DNA from: Aquabacterium sp. J223
GTDB taxonomy: Bacteria > Pseudomonadota > Gammaproteobacteria > Burkholderiales > Burkholderiaceae_C
Direction: 5' to 3'
DNA length: 64,000 bases
Assembly (NCBI RefSeq): GCF_024666615.1
Contig: NZ_CP088297.1
Span: 496,001 to 560,000, forward strand
Part shown: positions 16,924-26,624 of the stretch, piece by piece
Position numbering within the stretch: position 1 is the stretch's first letter
Layout of the letters: the number at the start of each line of letters is the position of its first letter
Translations under genes and position numbers: made by a program
Notes under the pieces: generated by a model
Databases searched by the model: none
Told to the model about the DNA's origin: nothing
Seen by the model: only the letters and a program-made list of their open reading frames with translations

Positions 16924-17688
16924 ATGGCCCGAATCTTTTGCATTGCGAACCAGAAAGGTGGCGTCGGCAAGACGACCACCGCGGTGAACCTGGCCGCCGG
17001 CCTGGCGCACCTGGGCCAGCGGGTGCTGCTGGTCGACCTGGACCCGCAGGGCAACGCCACGATGGGGTCGGGCGTCGACAAGCGGCAACTGGCGCTGTCG
17101 GTCTACCAGGTGCTGCTGGAGTCCGCGACCGTCGAGGACGCGCGCCAGCGCTCGCCCAAGGGCGGTTACGACGTGCTGGGCGCCAACCGCGAACTGGCCG
17201 GCGCCGAGGTGGAACTGGTCGAGCTCGAGCGGCGGCATGAGCGGCTGCGCGGGGCGCTGAAGGCGGTGGACGCGGCCTACGACTTCGTCCTCATCGACTG
17301 TCCGCCCAGCCTCAGCCTGCTGACCCTGAACGGTCTCTGCAGCGCCCACGGCGTCATCGTGCCGATGCAGTGCGAGTACTTCGCGCTGGAGGGCTTGAGC
17401 GACCTGGTCAACACCGTCCGCCAGGTGCGCAGCAACCTCAACAAGGACCTGGCGCTGATTGGCCTGCTGCGGGTGATGTTCGACCCGCGCATCACGCTGC
17501 AGCAGCAGGTCAGCGAGCAGCTCAAGTCGCACTTCGGCGACAAGGTGTTCAACGTCGTCATCCCGCGCAACGTGCGGCTGGCGGAAGCGCCCAGCTATGG
17601 CCAGCCGGGCGTGGTGTTCGACCCCGCGTCGAAGGGCGCGGTGGCCTTCGTCGAGTTCGCGCGCGAGATGGTGCAGCGGCTCGGCTAG
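16924..17688 (+). CDS. parA: Chromosome partitioning ATPase ParA
   Basis: A 254-residue Walker-type ATPase of the chromosomal ParA/Soj family. It has the deviant Walker A KGGVGKTTTAVNLA at residues 11-24, VLLVDLDPQGNAT, the Walker B FVLIDCPPSL, and the C-terminal NVVIPRNVRLAEAPSYG typical of chromosomal ParA. It binds DNA nonspecifically as an ATP dimer and drives movement of ParB-parS complexes. The short N-terminus, lacking the extra helix-turn-helix of plasmid ParA, supports a chromosomal role. parB lies 1.07 kb downstream, separated by argC on the opposite strand, so the two are not in a simple operon. Confidence 0.96.
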   Translation: MARIFCIANQKGGVGKTTTAVNLAAGLAHLGQRVLLVDLDPQGNATMGSGVDKRQLALSVYQVLLESATVEDARQRSPKGGYDVLGANRELAGAEVELVELERRHERLRGALKAVDAAYDFVLIDCPPSLSLLTLNGLCSAHGVIVPMQCEYFALEGLSDLVNTVRQVRSNLNKDLALIGLLRVMFDPRITLQQQVSEQLKSHFGDKVFNVVIPRNVRLAEAPSYGQPGVVFDPASKGAVAFVEFAREMVQRLG

Positions 17689-17716
17689 CCGCCGCAACCG
17701 CTGCCGCCCGGACCGG

Positions 17717-18667
17717 TCAGGCGACCAGCCCCAGCCCTTCGTCCACCCCGAGGTGGACGTTCATGCACTGCACCGCCGCACCGCTGGCGCCCTTGCCGAG
17801 GTTGTCCAGCCGGGCGGCCAGCAGCAGCTGGCGCTCGCGGGCGAAGACGAACAGGTCGACCCGGTTGGTGTCGTTGCAGGCCTGCACGTCGAGGAAGCCG
17901 CCGGCCTGCAGCGTCGCCGGGTCGGACAACGGCATCACGCGCACGAAGCGCTCGCCGCGGTAGTGCGCCTCGTAGGCGCGCTGCACGTCCTGCGCCGTCG
18001 CCCCGTCGCGCCACTGTCCGGGCTGCAGGGGCACCGTCACCGCCAGGCCCTTGTAGAAGTTCGCCACCACCGGCATGAAGATCGGCCGGGCGGTGAGCCC
18101 GCCGTGGAAGGCCATCTCGGGCACGTGCTTGTGGGCGAGGCCCAGGCCGTAGGGCCGCGGCGCCTGCAGCACCGGGTCGCCGCCCGCCTCGTACTCGGCG
18201 ATCATCTTCTTGCCGCCGCCGGAGTAGCCGGTGATCGAGGTGGCGGTGACCTGCGCCGTGGGCGCGACCAGCCCGGCGTCCACCAGCGGGCGCAGCAGCA
18301 GGATGAAGGCGGTGGCATGGCAGCCGGGGTTGGCGATGCGCTTGGTGGCCCGCAGCCGGTCGCGCTGGCCCGGCGCCAGCTCCGGCAGGCCGAAGACCCA
18401 GTCCGCCGCCGTGCGGTGCGCCGTGCTGGCGTCGATCAGGCAGGTGCGCGGGTTGTCGACCAGCGCCGCCGCCTCGCGCGCGGCATCGTCGGGCAGGCAG
18501 AGGAAGGCCACGTCGGCGGCGTTGAGCAACCGCTTGCGCTCGGCCGTGTCCTTGCGCCGCCCGGGATCGATGCGCAGCAGTTCGATGTCCGGCCGACCGG
18601 CCAGCACCTCGTGGATGCGCAGGCCCGTCGTGCCCTCCTGGCCATCGACGAACACCGTGTGCTTCAT
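17717..18667 (-). CDS. argC: N-acetyl-gamma-glutamyl-phosphate reductase, type 2
   Basis: A 316-residue short-form (type 2) ArgC, which reduces N-acetyl-glutamyl-phosphate with NADPH in arginine synthesis. The start [18 protein letters not shown] is the nucleotide-binding turn of this type, [16 protein letters not shown] holds the catalytic Cys, and [17 protein letters not shown] and [13 protein letters not shown] are family signatures. It is read from the opposite strand between parA and parB, with 28 bases to parA and a 91-base divergent gap to parB. No other arginine genes are nearby, which makes the location unusual. Confidence 0.94.
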   Translation of the reverse strand: MKHTVFVDGQEGTTGLRIHEVLAGRPDIELLRIDPGRRKDTAERKRLLNAADVAFLCLPDDAAREAAALVDNPRTCLIDASTAHRTAADWVFGLPELAPGQRDRLRATKRIANPGCHATAFILLLRPLVDAGLVAPTAQVTATSITGYSGGGKKMIAEYEAGGDPVLQAPRPYGLGLAHKHVPEMAFHGGLTARPIFMPVVANFYKGLAVTVPLQPGQWRDGATAQDVQRAYEAHYRGERFVRVMPLSDPATLQAGGFLDVQACNDTNRVDLFVFARERQLLLAARLDNLGKGASGAAVQCMNVHLGVDEGLGLVA

Positions 18668-18758
18668 GACAGGACCTCTGGCAACGCCACCGGGGACTAA
18701 GGGGCGGCAAGGATACGTCAGGGGTGATGACGGGCATGCTGCGGTGACAATGCCGCGC

Positions 18759-19670
18759 ATGGCGACGAAGAAACCCAAGGGCCTCGGCCTCGGCCTCGAG
18801 GCGCTGCTCGGCCCCCAGGTGAACGACACCCCGGGCCCCGCGGCGGCCCCGGGGGAGCCGACGGTGCTCAAGCTCGACCAGCTGCAGCCCGGGCGCTACC
18901 AGCCGCGCACGCGGATGGACGAGGGCTCGCTCTACGAGCTGGCCGAGAGCATCCGCAGCCAGGGCGTGATGCAGCCCATCCTGGTGCGCCCGTTGGGCGA
19001 GGGCCGCTACGAGATCATCGCCGGCGAGCGCCGGTCACGGGCCGCCAAGCTGGCCGGCCTGGACGAGGTGCCGGTGCTGGTCAAGCCGGTGCCGGACGAG
19101 GCCGCCGCGGTCATGGCGCTGATCGAGAACATCCAGCGCGAGGACCTGAACCCGCTGGAAGAGGCGCAGGGCCTGCAGCGGCTGGTGCAGGAGTTCGGCC
19201 TGACCCACGAGCAGGCCGCCCAGGCGGTGGGCCGCTCGCGCAGCGCGGCCAGCAACCTGCTGCGGCTGCTCAACCTGGCGCCGCCGGTGCAGCAGCTGCT
19301 GATGGCCGGCGACCTGGACATGGGCCATGCCCGGGCCCTGTTGCCGCTCGACAACGCGCAGCAGGTGATGGCGGCGCACGAGATCGTCGCCCGCAAGCTG
19401 ACGGTGCGCGATGCCGAGCGGCTGGTCGCCCGTGGCGGCGCGGCGGCAGGCCGCCAGGCGCCGCTGCTGCGGGTCAAGCAGGAGAAGCCGCGCGACATCG
19501 TGCGGCTGGAGGAGGCCCTGTCCGATGCGCTGGCCGCCGAGGTGGAAATCCGCCTGGCCGCGCGCCGCGGACGGCGATCGGAAGCGGGCGGGGAGCTGTC
19601 CATCCAGTTCGCCTCGCTGGACGAGCTGCAGGGCCTGCTGGCCCGCCTGGGTGTCGAGCAGGACGGTTGA
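18759..19670 (+). CDS. parB: Chromosome partitioning protein ParB
   Basis: A 303-residue CTP-dependent DNA clamp that loads at parS. The N-terminal basic tail ([18 protein letters not shown]) is the usual ParA-interacting segment. Then come [21 protein letters not shown], the box II region [40 protein letters not shown], a helix-turn-helix ([26 protein letters not shown]), and a C-terminal dimerisation domain. An ATG nine bases earlier (MPR) is equally in frame. Because argC lies between it and parA, parB needs its own promoter, likely in the 91 bases before it. Confidence 0.96.
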   Translation: MATKKPKGLGLGLEALLGPQVNDTPGPAAAPGEPTVLKLDQLQPGRYQPRTRMDEGSLYELAESIRSQGVMQPILVRPLGEGRYEIIAGERRSRAAKLAGLDEVPVLVKPVPDEAAAVMALIENIQREDLNPLEEAQGLQRLVQEFGLTHEQAAQAVGRSRSAASNLLRLLNLAPPVQQLLMAGDLDMGHARALLPLDNAQQVMAAHEIVARKLTVRDAERLVARGGAAAGRQAPLLRVKQEKPRDIVRLEEALSDALAAEVEIRLAARRGRRSEAGGELSIQFASLDELQGLLARLGVEQDG

Positions 19671-19758
19671 CGCGCGGCCCACGGCAGGGCCGATTCGCAA
19701 CGCAAGTCCAGCCGGCCAAGCCCTTGCGCCGCGGTTGGTTAGCCACCGTGTGGGAATC

Positions 19759-19793
19759 GGTGCAAGCACCATCGGCGTACAACGGGGTGGTGC
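19759..19793 (+). promoter_or_regulatory. Inverted repeats, possible enhancer-binding site
   Basis: GGTGCAAGCACC at 19759-19770 is a perfect 5-bp inverted repeat with a 2-base gap, and GCACCA (19766-19771) is mirrored by TGGTGC (19788-19793). The half-sites resemble those of NtrC (GCACCA / TGGTGC), but the spacer of 16 is longer than the usual short one. They lie 40-75 bases before the sigma-54-like promoter, the right place for an activator. Confidence 0.45.
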
Positions 19794-19832
19794 GTTGATC
19801 AAGGCATTCCGCTTGACGCGCGCCCCGCTTAA

Positions 19833-19848
19833 GGGCACGGTCCTTGCT
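19833..19848 (+). promoter_or_regulatory. Sigma-54-type promoter
   Basis: GGGCACGGTCCTTGCT matches the RpoN consensus TGGCACG-N4-TTGCW at every defined base but the first, with GG and GC at the correct -24/-12 spacing. It reads toward prkA, about 250 bases downstream. In E. coli the homologous yeaGH genes are known to be under NtrC/RpoN control in nitrogen starvation, which agrees. Confidence 0.7.
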
Positions 19849-20095
19849 GAGTTTTGGGCATCGGGAGGGGCGGGGCGAAGAGGGTGCCAATGGCTGTTCT
19901 TTTTGGGGTCTCGCGCCTTCCCCGGCGACCCGAAGCTCTGGGCTCCCGTCGCCTCCGCGACCACGTCACTGAAGACCGGAAAGCTCTGATGGCGCCCGGG
20001 CCGTGCAATGCAACGGCCGGGACTTCATCAGAACTTCCCAGGCACCGGTGGGGCACCGTCACAACCCACCGGGCCGTCCCAGACAGGAGGTCCGC

Positions 20096-22021
20096 ATGGA
20101 CGACGTGATCAGCAGCTTTACGGCCCGCTACGAGCGCACGCGCGAGGAGGAGTTGTCGCTCGAGGACTACCTCGCCGAGTGCAAGCGCAACCCGGTGGCC
20201 TACGCCACCGCCGCCGAGCGCATGCTCAAGGCCATCGGCGAGCCGCAGATGATCGACACCCGCAACGACCCGCGGCTGTCGCGCATCTTCGCCAACAAGG
20301 TCATCAAGGTGTACCCGGCCTTCGCCGAGTTCTTCGGCATGGAGGAGCCCATCGAGCAGGTGGTGAGCTACTTCCGCCATGCCGCGCAGGGGCTGGAGGA
20401 GAAGAAGCAGATCCTCTACCTGTTGGGCCCGGTGGGCGGCGGCAAGAGCTCCATCGCGGAGCGGCTGAAGCAGCTGATGCAGGACGTGCCGTTCTACGCC
20501 ATCAAGGGCTCGCCGGTGAACGAGTCGCCGCTGGGGCTGTTCGATCCCGACGAGGACGGCGCCATCCTGGAGAAGAACTACGGCATCCCGCGCCGCTACC
20601 TCAACCGCATCCTCAGCCCCTGGGCGGTCAAGCGGCTGGAGGAGTACGGCGGCGACATCCGCAAGTTCAAGGTGGTCAAGCGCTACCCGTCCATCCTCAA
20701 GCAGATGGGCATCGCCAAGACCGAGCCGGGCGACGAGAACAACCAGGACATCAGCTCGCTGGTGGGCAAGGTCGACATCCGCAAGCTGGAGACCTACGCG
20801 CAGGACGACCCCGACGCCTACAGCTACTCCGGCGGCCTGTGCCTGGCCAACCAGGGCCTGCTCGAGTTCGTCGAGATGTTCAAGGCGCCGATCAAGGTGC
20901 TGCACCCGCTGCTGACGGCCACGCAGGAGGGCAACTTCAAGGGCACCGAGGGCTTCGGCGCCATTCCCTTCGACGGCATCGTGCTGGCGCACAGCAACGA
21001 AAGCGAGTGGAAGGCCTTCCGCAACAACAAGAACAACGAGGCCTTCCTCGACCGCATCTACATCGTCAAGGTGCCGTACTGCCTTCGGGTGTCGGAAGAG
21101 ATCCGCATCTACGAGAAGCTGATCCGCGGCTCCTCGCTGGCCAAGGCGGTGTGTGCGCCGGGCACGTTGAAGATGATGGCGCAGTTCGCCATCCTCACCC
21201 GGCTGAAGGAGCCGGAGAACTCGTCGCTGTTCAGCAAGATGCTGGTCTACGACGGCGAGAACCTGAAGGACACCGACCCGCGCGCGAAGAGCTACCAGGA
21301 GTACCGCGACTACGCCGGTGTCGACGAGGGCATGAGCGGGGTGTCCACCCGCTTCGCCTACAAGATCCTGTCCAAGGTCTTCAACTTCGACAGCCAGGAG
21401 GTGGCCGCCAACCCGGTGCACCTGATGTACGTGCTCGAGCAGCAGATCGAGCGCGAGCAGTTCCCGGCCGAGGTCGAGCAGAAGTACCTGGCGTACATCA
21501 AGGAGCACCTGGCCACCCGCTACGCCGAGTTCATCGGCAAGGAGATCCAGACCGCCTACCTGGAGAGCTACAGCGAGTACGGCCAGAACATCTTCGACCG
21601 CTACGTCACCTACGCCGACTACTGGATCCAGGATCACGAGTACCGCGACACCGACACCGGAGAGGTGTTCGACCGCGCGGCCCTGAACGCGGAACTGGAG
21701 AAGATCGAGAAGCCCGCCGGCATCAGCAACCCGAAGGACTTCCGCAACGAGATCGTCAACTTCGTGCTGCGGGCCCGCGCCAACAACCAGGGCAAGAACC
21801 CGGCGTGGACCAGCTACGAGAAGCTGCGCACGGTGATCGAGAAGAAGATGTTCTCGAACACCGAGGAACTGCTGCCCGTCATCAGCTTCAACGCCAAGGC
21901 CAGCGCCGAGGACGCGAAGAAGCACGAAGACTTCGTCACCCGCATGGTGCACAAGGGCTACACGCCCAAGCAGGTCCGGCTGCTGTGCGAGTGGTACCTG
22001 CGCGTGCGCAAGAGTTCATGA
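20096..22021 (+). CDS. prkA: PrkA family serine protein kinase (YeaG)
   Basis: A 641-residue protein, close to E. coli YeaG (644). The N-terminal AAA domain has Walker A LGPVGGGKSS near residues 109-118, and the C-terminal domain is the PrkA kinase-like part. The stretches SPVNESPLGLFDPDEDGA and PFDGIVLAHSNESEWKAF are characteristic. The family phosphorylates its own and other proteins and acts in starvation and stress responses, together with YeaH and SpoVR. The ATG is preceded by ACAGGAGG. It is first of three genes in one direction, with the sigma-54-like promoter ahead. Confidence 0.96.
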   Translation: MDDVISSFTARYERTREEELSLEDYLAECKRNPVAYATAAERMLKAIGEPQMIDTRNDPRLSRIFANKVIKVYPAFAEFFGMEEPIEQVVSYFRHAAQGLEEKKQILYLLGPVGGGKSSIAERLKQLMQDVPFYAIKGSPVNESPLGLFDPDEDGAILEKNYGIPRRYLNRILSPWAVKRLEEYGGDIRKFKVVKRYPSILKQMGIAKTEPGDENNQDISSLVGKVDIRKLETYAQDDPDAYSYSGGLCLANQGLLEFVEMFKAPIKVLHPLLTATQEGNFKGTEGFGAIPFDGIVLAHSNESEWKAFRNNKNNEAFLDRIYIVKVPYCLRVSEEIRIYEKLIRGSSLAKAVCAPGTLKMMAQFAILTRLKEPENSSLFSKMLVYDGENLKDTDPRAKSYQEYRDYAGVDEGMSGVSTRFAYKILSKVFNFDSQEVAANPVHLMYVLEQQIEREQFPAEVEQKYLAYIKEHLATRYAEFIGKEIQTAYLESYSEYGQNIFDRYVTYADYWIQDHEYRDTDTGEVFDRAALNAELEKIEKPAGISNPKDFRNEIVNFVLRARANNQGKNPAWTSYEKLRTVIEKKMFSNTEELLPVISFNAKASAEDAKKHEDFVTRMVHKGYTPKQVRLLCEWYLRVRKSS

Positions 22022-22133
22022 CAGCCCCTCGTCCGCTGAGTACATCGACCGGTCTCCCGAGGGGACACGCGGGCCGGCTCGGGGCGGCCCGGCGCTCGAC
22101 CGGCGGCGCGGCCACCACCATCTGAAGGCTTGC

Positions 22134-23417
22134 ATGACGGTTCAATCCATCATTGATCGGCGGCTGGCAGGCAAGAACAAGTCGATCGGCAACCGCGAGC
22201 GTTTCCTTCGTCGCTACAAGGGCCAGATCCGCGAGGCGGTGCGCCGCGCGGTGGACGGCCGCGGCATCCGCGACCTGGAGCGCGGGGAGGACATCCACAT
22301 CCCGAAGCGCGACATCAGCGAGCCGGTGTTCGGCCATGGCCAGGGGGGCAGCCGCGAGATGGTGCATCCCGGCAACACCGACTACCTGAAGGGCGACCGC
22401 ATCGCACGGCCGAAGGGCGGTGGGGGCGGCGGCTCGGGCAAGGGGCAGGCGAGCGACCAGGGCGAGGGAGAGGACGACTTCGTCTTCCACCTGTCCAAGG
22501 AAGAGTTCATGCAGGTCTTCTTCGAGGACCTGGCGCTGCCCAACCTGGTGCGCACGCAGCTGGCCGAGACACCGGAGTGGAAGAGCCAGCGCGCCGGCTT
22601 CACCAGCGACGGCACGCAGAACAACCTGCACGTGCTGCGCTCGATGCGCGGCGCCATCGGCCGGCGCATCGCACTGGGCGCGGGCGCGCGCGGCGAGCTG
22701 AAGCGGCTGCAGGCCGAGCTGGAGGCGTTGGAGCGCACGCAGGCCGAGGCACCGGACCTGGCGTCGCTGGAGGCGCTGCGCGAGCAGGTCAAGGTGCTGC
22801 GCGAGCGCATCAAGCGCATCCCCTACCTGGACCCGATCGACCTGCGCTTCCGCAGCCGGGTGCGGGTGCCGGTGCCCACCTCGAAGGCGGTGATGTTCTG
22901 CCTGATGGACGTGTCGGGCTCGATGGACGAGTCGCGCAAGGACCTGGCCAAGCGCTTCTTCATCCTGCTGTACCTGTTCCTCACCAAGCACTACGAGAAG
23001 ATCGACATCGTCTTCATTCGCCACCACACCCAGGCGCAGGAGGTGGACGAGCACAACTTCTTCCACGCCACCGAGACCGGCGGCACGGTGGTCTCGTCGG
23101 CGCTGGTGCTGATGGAGGAGATCGTGCGGGCGCGCTACCCCAGCGGCGAATGGAACATCTACGGCGCGCAGGCCAGCGACGGCGACAACTGGCACCACGA
23201 CAGCGGCCGCTGCCGCGAACTGCTGGCCGCCAAGCTGCTGCCGCTGTGCCGCTACTACGCCTACGTGCAGGTGGCGGAGGAGGAGCAGAACCTGTGGGAG
23301 GAGTACACCCAGCTGGTCGGCACCGTGCCGCAGTTCGCCATGCGCAAGGTCACCGAGGCGTCGCAGATCTACCCGGTCTTCCGAGACCTGTTCAAGAAGG
23401 AAGGGGCGCCCGCGTGA
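22134..23417 (+). CDS. yeaH: YeaH/YhbH family protein (DUF444)
   Basis: A 427-residue DUF444 protein. It starts MTVQSIIDRRLAGKNKSIGN with the typical FLRRYKGQIREAVRRAV. A low-complexity Gly/Ser/Lys-rich linker follows near residues 95-110, and a von Willebrand A-like domain has the MIDAS string MDVSGSMDES around residue 260. Its role is unknown, but it is nearly always beside prkA and spoVR and is co-expressed with them. It follows prkA by 112 bases with no terminator visible, and precedes spoVR by 108. Confidence 0.94.
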   Translation: MTVQSIIDRRLAGKNKSIGNRERFLRRYKGQIREAVRRAVDGRGIRDLERGEDIHIPKRDISEPVFGHGQGGSREMVHPGNTDYLKGDRIARPKGGGGGGSGKGQASDQGEGEDDFVFHLSKEEFMQVFFEDLALPNLVRTQLAETPEWKSQRAGFTSDGTQNNLHVLRSMRGAIGRRIALGAGARGELKRLQAELEALERTQAEAPDLASLEALREQVKVLRERIKRIPYLDPIDLRFRSRVRVPVPTSKAVMFCLMDVSGSMDESRKDLAKRFFILLYLFLTKHYEKIDIVFIRHHTQAQEVDEHNFFHATETGGTVVSSALVLMEEIVRARYPSGEWNIYGAQASDGDNWHHDSGRCRELLAAKLLPLCRYYAYVQVAEEEQNLWEEYTQLVGTVPQFAMRKVTEASQIYPVFRDLFKKEGAPA

Positions 23418-23525
23418 CGCATCCGATGCCAACGCGCCTGCGCGGGCCGAGCGCCGGGCCGCTCCCAAGCCGGCTCGCGATCTCCTCGGGGATCGGCCGA
23501 CGTACCCGTCGGACAAGGGGCGGAC

Positions 23526-25121
23526 ATGAGCGCCGACAACCCGATCGACATCCTTGCGACGCCGGGCAGCAAGCCGCCCCGGCACCTGCGCCAGCCACTG
23601 CCACCCGGCCCGCGCCCCGAGCGTCCGCTGCCGGCGCCCAGCGACTGGACCTTCGAGCTCATCCACGACTACCACGACGTCATCCGCCGGACGGCGCAGC
23701 GCTTCGGGCTGGACACCTACCCGAACCAGCTGGAGGTCATCACCGCCGAGCAGATGATGGACGCCTACGCCAGCGTCGGCATGCCGGTGAACTACCGGCA
23801 CTGGAGCTATGGCAAGGAGTTCATCTCGACGGAGAAGAACTACCGCCGCGGCCACATGGGCCTGGCCTACGAGATCGTCATCAACTCCAACCCCTGCATC
23901 AGCTACCTGATGGAGGAGAACTCGCTGGCCATGCAGGCGCTGGTGATCGCGCATGCGGCCTACGGCCACAACAGCTTCTTCAAGGGCAACTACCTCTTCC
24001 GCATGTGGACGGACGCGTCGTCCATCATCGACTACCTGGTCTATGCGAAGAACTACGTCGCCGAATGCGAGGAGCGTTATGGCATCGACGCGGTGGAAGA
24101 GGTGCTCGACAGCTGCCATGCGCTGGCCAACCACGGCGTCGACCGCTACCGCCGGCCGCAGAAGCTGAGCCTGGCCGCCGAGCAGGCGCGCCGTGCCGAC
24201 CGGGTGGCCTACGCGCAGCTGCAGGTCAACGAGCTGTGGCGCACCCTGCCGCGCAAGGCGGAGAAGCTGGACGGCAGCGCGCCGGAGAAGCGCTTCCCCT
24301 CCGAGCCGCAGGAGAACCTGCTGTACTTCATCGAGAAGAACGCGCCGCTGCTGGAGCCCTGGCAGCGCGAGATCGTGCGCATCGTGCGCAAGGTGGCGCA
24401 GTACTTCTACCCGCAGCGGCAGACGCAGGTGATGAACGAGGGCTGGGCCACCTTCTGGCACCACCACCTGCTCAACACCATGTACGACGACGGCCACCTG
24501 ACCGACGGCGTGATGATCGAGTGGCTGAAGTCGCACACCAACGTGGTGTTCCAGCCAACCCCCGGACACCCGGGCTACAGCGGCCTGAACCCCTATGCGC
24601 TGGGTTTCGCGATGTACACCGACATCAAGCGCATCTGCGAGGCGCCCACCGACGAGGACCGGCAGTGGTTCCCCGACCTGGCCGGCAGCGACTGGCTGCC
24701 GGCGCTCGACCACGCCATGCGCAACTTCAAGGACGAGAGCTTCGTCGGCCAGTACCTCAGCCCGAAGCTGATGCGCGACTTCCGGTTCTTCGCGGTGCTC
24801 GACGACGAGAAGCAGAGCGAGCTGGAGATCGCCGCCATCCACGACGACTCGGGCTACCGCCGGCTGCGCGAGGCGTTGTCACGGCAGTACGACCTGGGCT
24901 CGCGCGAGCCCAACATCCAGGTGTGGAACGTCAACCTGCGCGGTGACCGGTCGCTGACGCTGCGCCACACGCAGCACAACGACCGGCCGCTGGCCGACAG
25001 CGCGCAGGAGGTGCTCAAGCACGTGGCCCGGCTCTGGGGTTTCGGCGTGCACCTGGAAAGCGTCAACGGCAAGGGCGACGTCGGCCGCCGCTGGTCGGTG
25101 CCGGCACCGGCGCAGAGCTGA
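23526..25121 (+). CDS. SpoVR family protein (YcgB)
   Basis: A 531-residue SpoVR/YcgB protein. After a proline-rich N-terminus of about 35 residues come the family hallmarks HWSYGKEFISTEKNYRRGH, YEIVINSNPCISYLMEEN, and VMNEGWATFWHHHLLNTMYD. The conserved histidines and glutamates suggest metal binding; the molecular function is unknown. The name comes from a B. subtilis sporulation-cortex gene, but in proteobacteria it travels with prkA and yeaH. The 3' end overlaps the convergent FAD oxidase gene by about 59 bases. Confidence 0.94.
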   Translation: MSADNPIDILATPGSKPPRHLRQPLPPGPRPERPLPAPSDWTFELIHDYHDVIRRTAQRFGLDTYPNQLEVITAEQMMDAYASVGMPVNYRHWSYGKEFISTEKNYRRGHMGLAYEIVINSNPCISYLMEENSLAMQALVIAHAAYGHNSFFKGNYLFRMWTDASSIIDYLVYAKNYVAECEERYGIDAVEEVLDSCHALANHGVDRYRRPQKLSLAAEQARRADRVAYAQLQVNELWRTLPRKAEKLDGSAPEKRFPSEPQENLLYFIEKNAPLLEPWQREIVRIVRKVAQYFYPQRQTQVMNEGWATFWHHHLLNTMYDDGHLTDGVMIEWLKSHTNVVFQPTPGHPGYSGLNPYALGFAMYTDIKRICEAPTDEDRQWFPDLAGSDWLPALDHAMRNFKDESFVGQYLSPKLMRDFRFFAVLDDEKQSELEIAAIHDDSGYRRLREALSRQYDLGSREPNIQVWNVNLRGDRSLTLRHTQHNDRPLADSAQEVLKHVARLWGFGVHLESVNGKGDVGRRWSVPAPAQS

Positions 25122-26541
25122 AGACCTTCCCGGGGTTCATCAGCCCCAGCGGGTCGAGGCTGCGCTTGATGCCGCGCATCAGGTCGAGCGCCGCGTCGCC
25201 GGCTTCCTCGCGAAGGAAGCCCATCTTGTGCAGCCCGATGCCGTGCTCGCCGCTGCAGGTGCCCTCCAGCGCCAGCGCGCGCCGCACCAGCGCGGTGTTC
25301 AGCGCTTCGGCACGCTCGCGCTCCTCGGGCCGGTCGGGGTCGATCAGGTAGCCGACGTGGAAGTTGCCGTCGCCGACGTGGCCGACGATGAAGTAGGGCA
25401 GGCCGCTGGCGTCCGCCTCCTGCACCGTTTGGCCGATGCAGTCGGCCAGACGCGAGATCGGCACGCAGGCGTCGGTGGTGACCGCGCGGCAGCCCGGGCG
25501 CATCTGCAGCGCGGCGAAGTAGGCGTGGTGCCGGGCCGTCCACAGGCGGGTGCGGTCCTCCGGCGTGGTCGCCCAGTCGAAGTCCTCGCCGCCCTCGTCC
25601 ATGGCCAGCGCCTGCACCGCCGCCGCCTGCTCCTGAACGCCGGCCGGGCTGCCGTGGAACTCCATCAGCAGCAGCGGCGTCTCGCGCAGCGCCAGCTTGT
25701 CGTGCCGGTTGACGGCGCGCACCGCGTGCGCGTCCAGCAGTTCGCAGCGGGCGATGGGGATGCCGTGCTGGATGATGCGGATGGTGGTCTGCACCGCCTG
25801 GTCGACGGTGGCGAAGTGGCAGACCGCGGCCGACACCGCCTCCGGCAACGGGTGCAGCTTCAACGTCACCTCGGTCACCACGCCCAGCGTGCCCTCGCTG
25901 CCGACGAACAGCCGCGTCAGGTCGTAGCCGGCCGACGACTTGCGTGCGCGGGTGCCGGTGCGCAGCACCCGCGCGCCGTCGGCCTCGTGCGGCACCACCA
26001 CCTCCAGCGCCAGCACGTTCTCGCGCATGGTCCCGTAGCGCACCGCATTGGTCCCGCTGGCGCGGGTGGCCGTCATGCCGCCCAGCGTGGCGTCGGCGCC
26101 CGGGTCGATGGGGAAGAACAGGCCGCTGTGGCGGATCTCGTCGTTCAGCCGCCGGCGGGTGACGCCCGGCTGCACGGTCACGGTGAGGTCCTCCGCGTCC
26201 AGCCGCAGGATGCGGTCCATGCGCGTGAGGTCCAGGCACAGGCCGCCCTGCAGCGCCAGGGTGTGGCCCTCCAGCGAGGAGCCGACGCCGTACGGGATCA
26301 CCGGCACCCGGTGCGCCACCGCCTGCGCCACCGCGAAGGCCACCTCGTCGGTGCTCTCGCAGTACAACACCGCGTCGGGCGGCATGACGGGGTAGGGCGA
26401 CTCGTCGCGGCCATGATGCGCCAGCACCGCGGTGGCGGTGCTGCAGCGCTCGCCGAAGCGCTGGCGCAGCGCGGCCAGCAGGTCGGCCGGCAGGTCCCTT
26501 CGTTCGGCGGGCAGCACGTGACCGGGCAGGGCGGCGTTCAT
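25063..26541 (-). CDS. FAD-linked oxidase (GlcD/D-lactate dehydrogenase type)
   Basis: A 492-residue flavoprotein of the vanillyl-alcohol oxidase superfamily. The FAD-binding domain contains VPVIPYGVGSSLEGHTLAL near 85-103 and PGADATLGGMTATRASGTNA, and the C-terminal cap has VGHVGDGNFHVGYLIDPD and CSGEHGIGLHKMGFL, which are the substrate and metal residues of D-lactate/glycolate dehydrogenases. It would oxidise a D-2-hydroxyacid such as D-lactate or glycolate. The lack of adjoining glcE/glcF genes points to a single-subunit D-lactate dehydrogenase-like enzyme. The ATG at 26541 is preceded by GGAGA. The extreme C-terminus overlaps spoVR. Confidence 0.9.
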   Translation of the reverse strand: MNAALPGHVLPAERRDLPADLLAALRQRFGERCSTATAVLAHHGRDESPYPVMPPDAVLYCESTDEVAFAVAQAVAHRVPVIPYGVGSSLEGHTLALQGGLCLDLTRMDRILRLDAEDLTVTVQPGVTRRRLNDEIRHSGLFFPIDPGADATLGGMTATRASGTNAVRYGTMRENVLALEVVVPHEADGARVLRTGTRARKSSAGYDLTRLFVGSEGTLGVVTEVTLKLHPLPEAVSAAVCHFATVDQAVQTTIRIIQHGIPIARCELLDAHAVRAVNRHDKLALRETPLLLMEFHGSPAGVQEQAAAVQALAMDEGGEDFDWATTPEDRTRLWTARHHAYFAALQMRPGCRAVTTDACVPISRLADCIGQTVQEADASGLPYFIVGHVGDGNFHVGYLIDPDRPEERERAEALNTALVRRALALEGTCSGEHGIGLHKMGFLREEAGDAALDLMRGIKRSLDPLGLMNPGKVFSSAPVPAPTSGGRRRPCR

Positions 26542-26624
26542 GGCGGGTCTCCTTGGCGGCTCATGGGGCGGAGGACCCCACGGGCATTCTAGGAAGCGGG
26601 CCGCCGCCACCCGGCCCGATGCCC

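Larger units (their letters stand above)
19671..20095 (+). other. Long leader/promoter region of prkA-yeaH-spoVR
   Basis: This 425-base stretch has no convincing gene. It contains inverted repeats at 19759-19793, a sigma-54-like promoter at 19833-19848, and an ideal ribosome site (ACAGGAGG) just before prkA. If transcription begins at the sigma-54 site, the mRNA leader is about 235 bases long. Short frames on either strand here lack ribosome sites and family resemblance. Confidence 0.7.
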
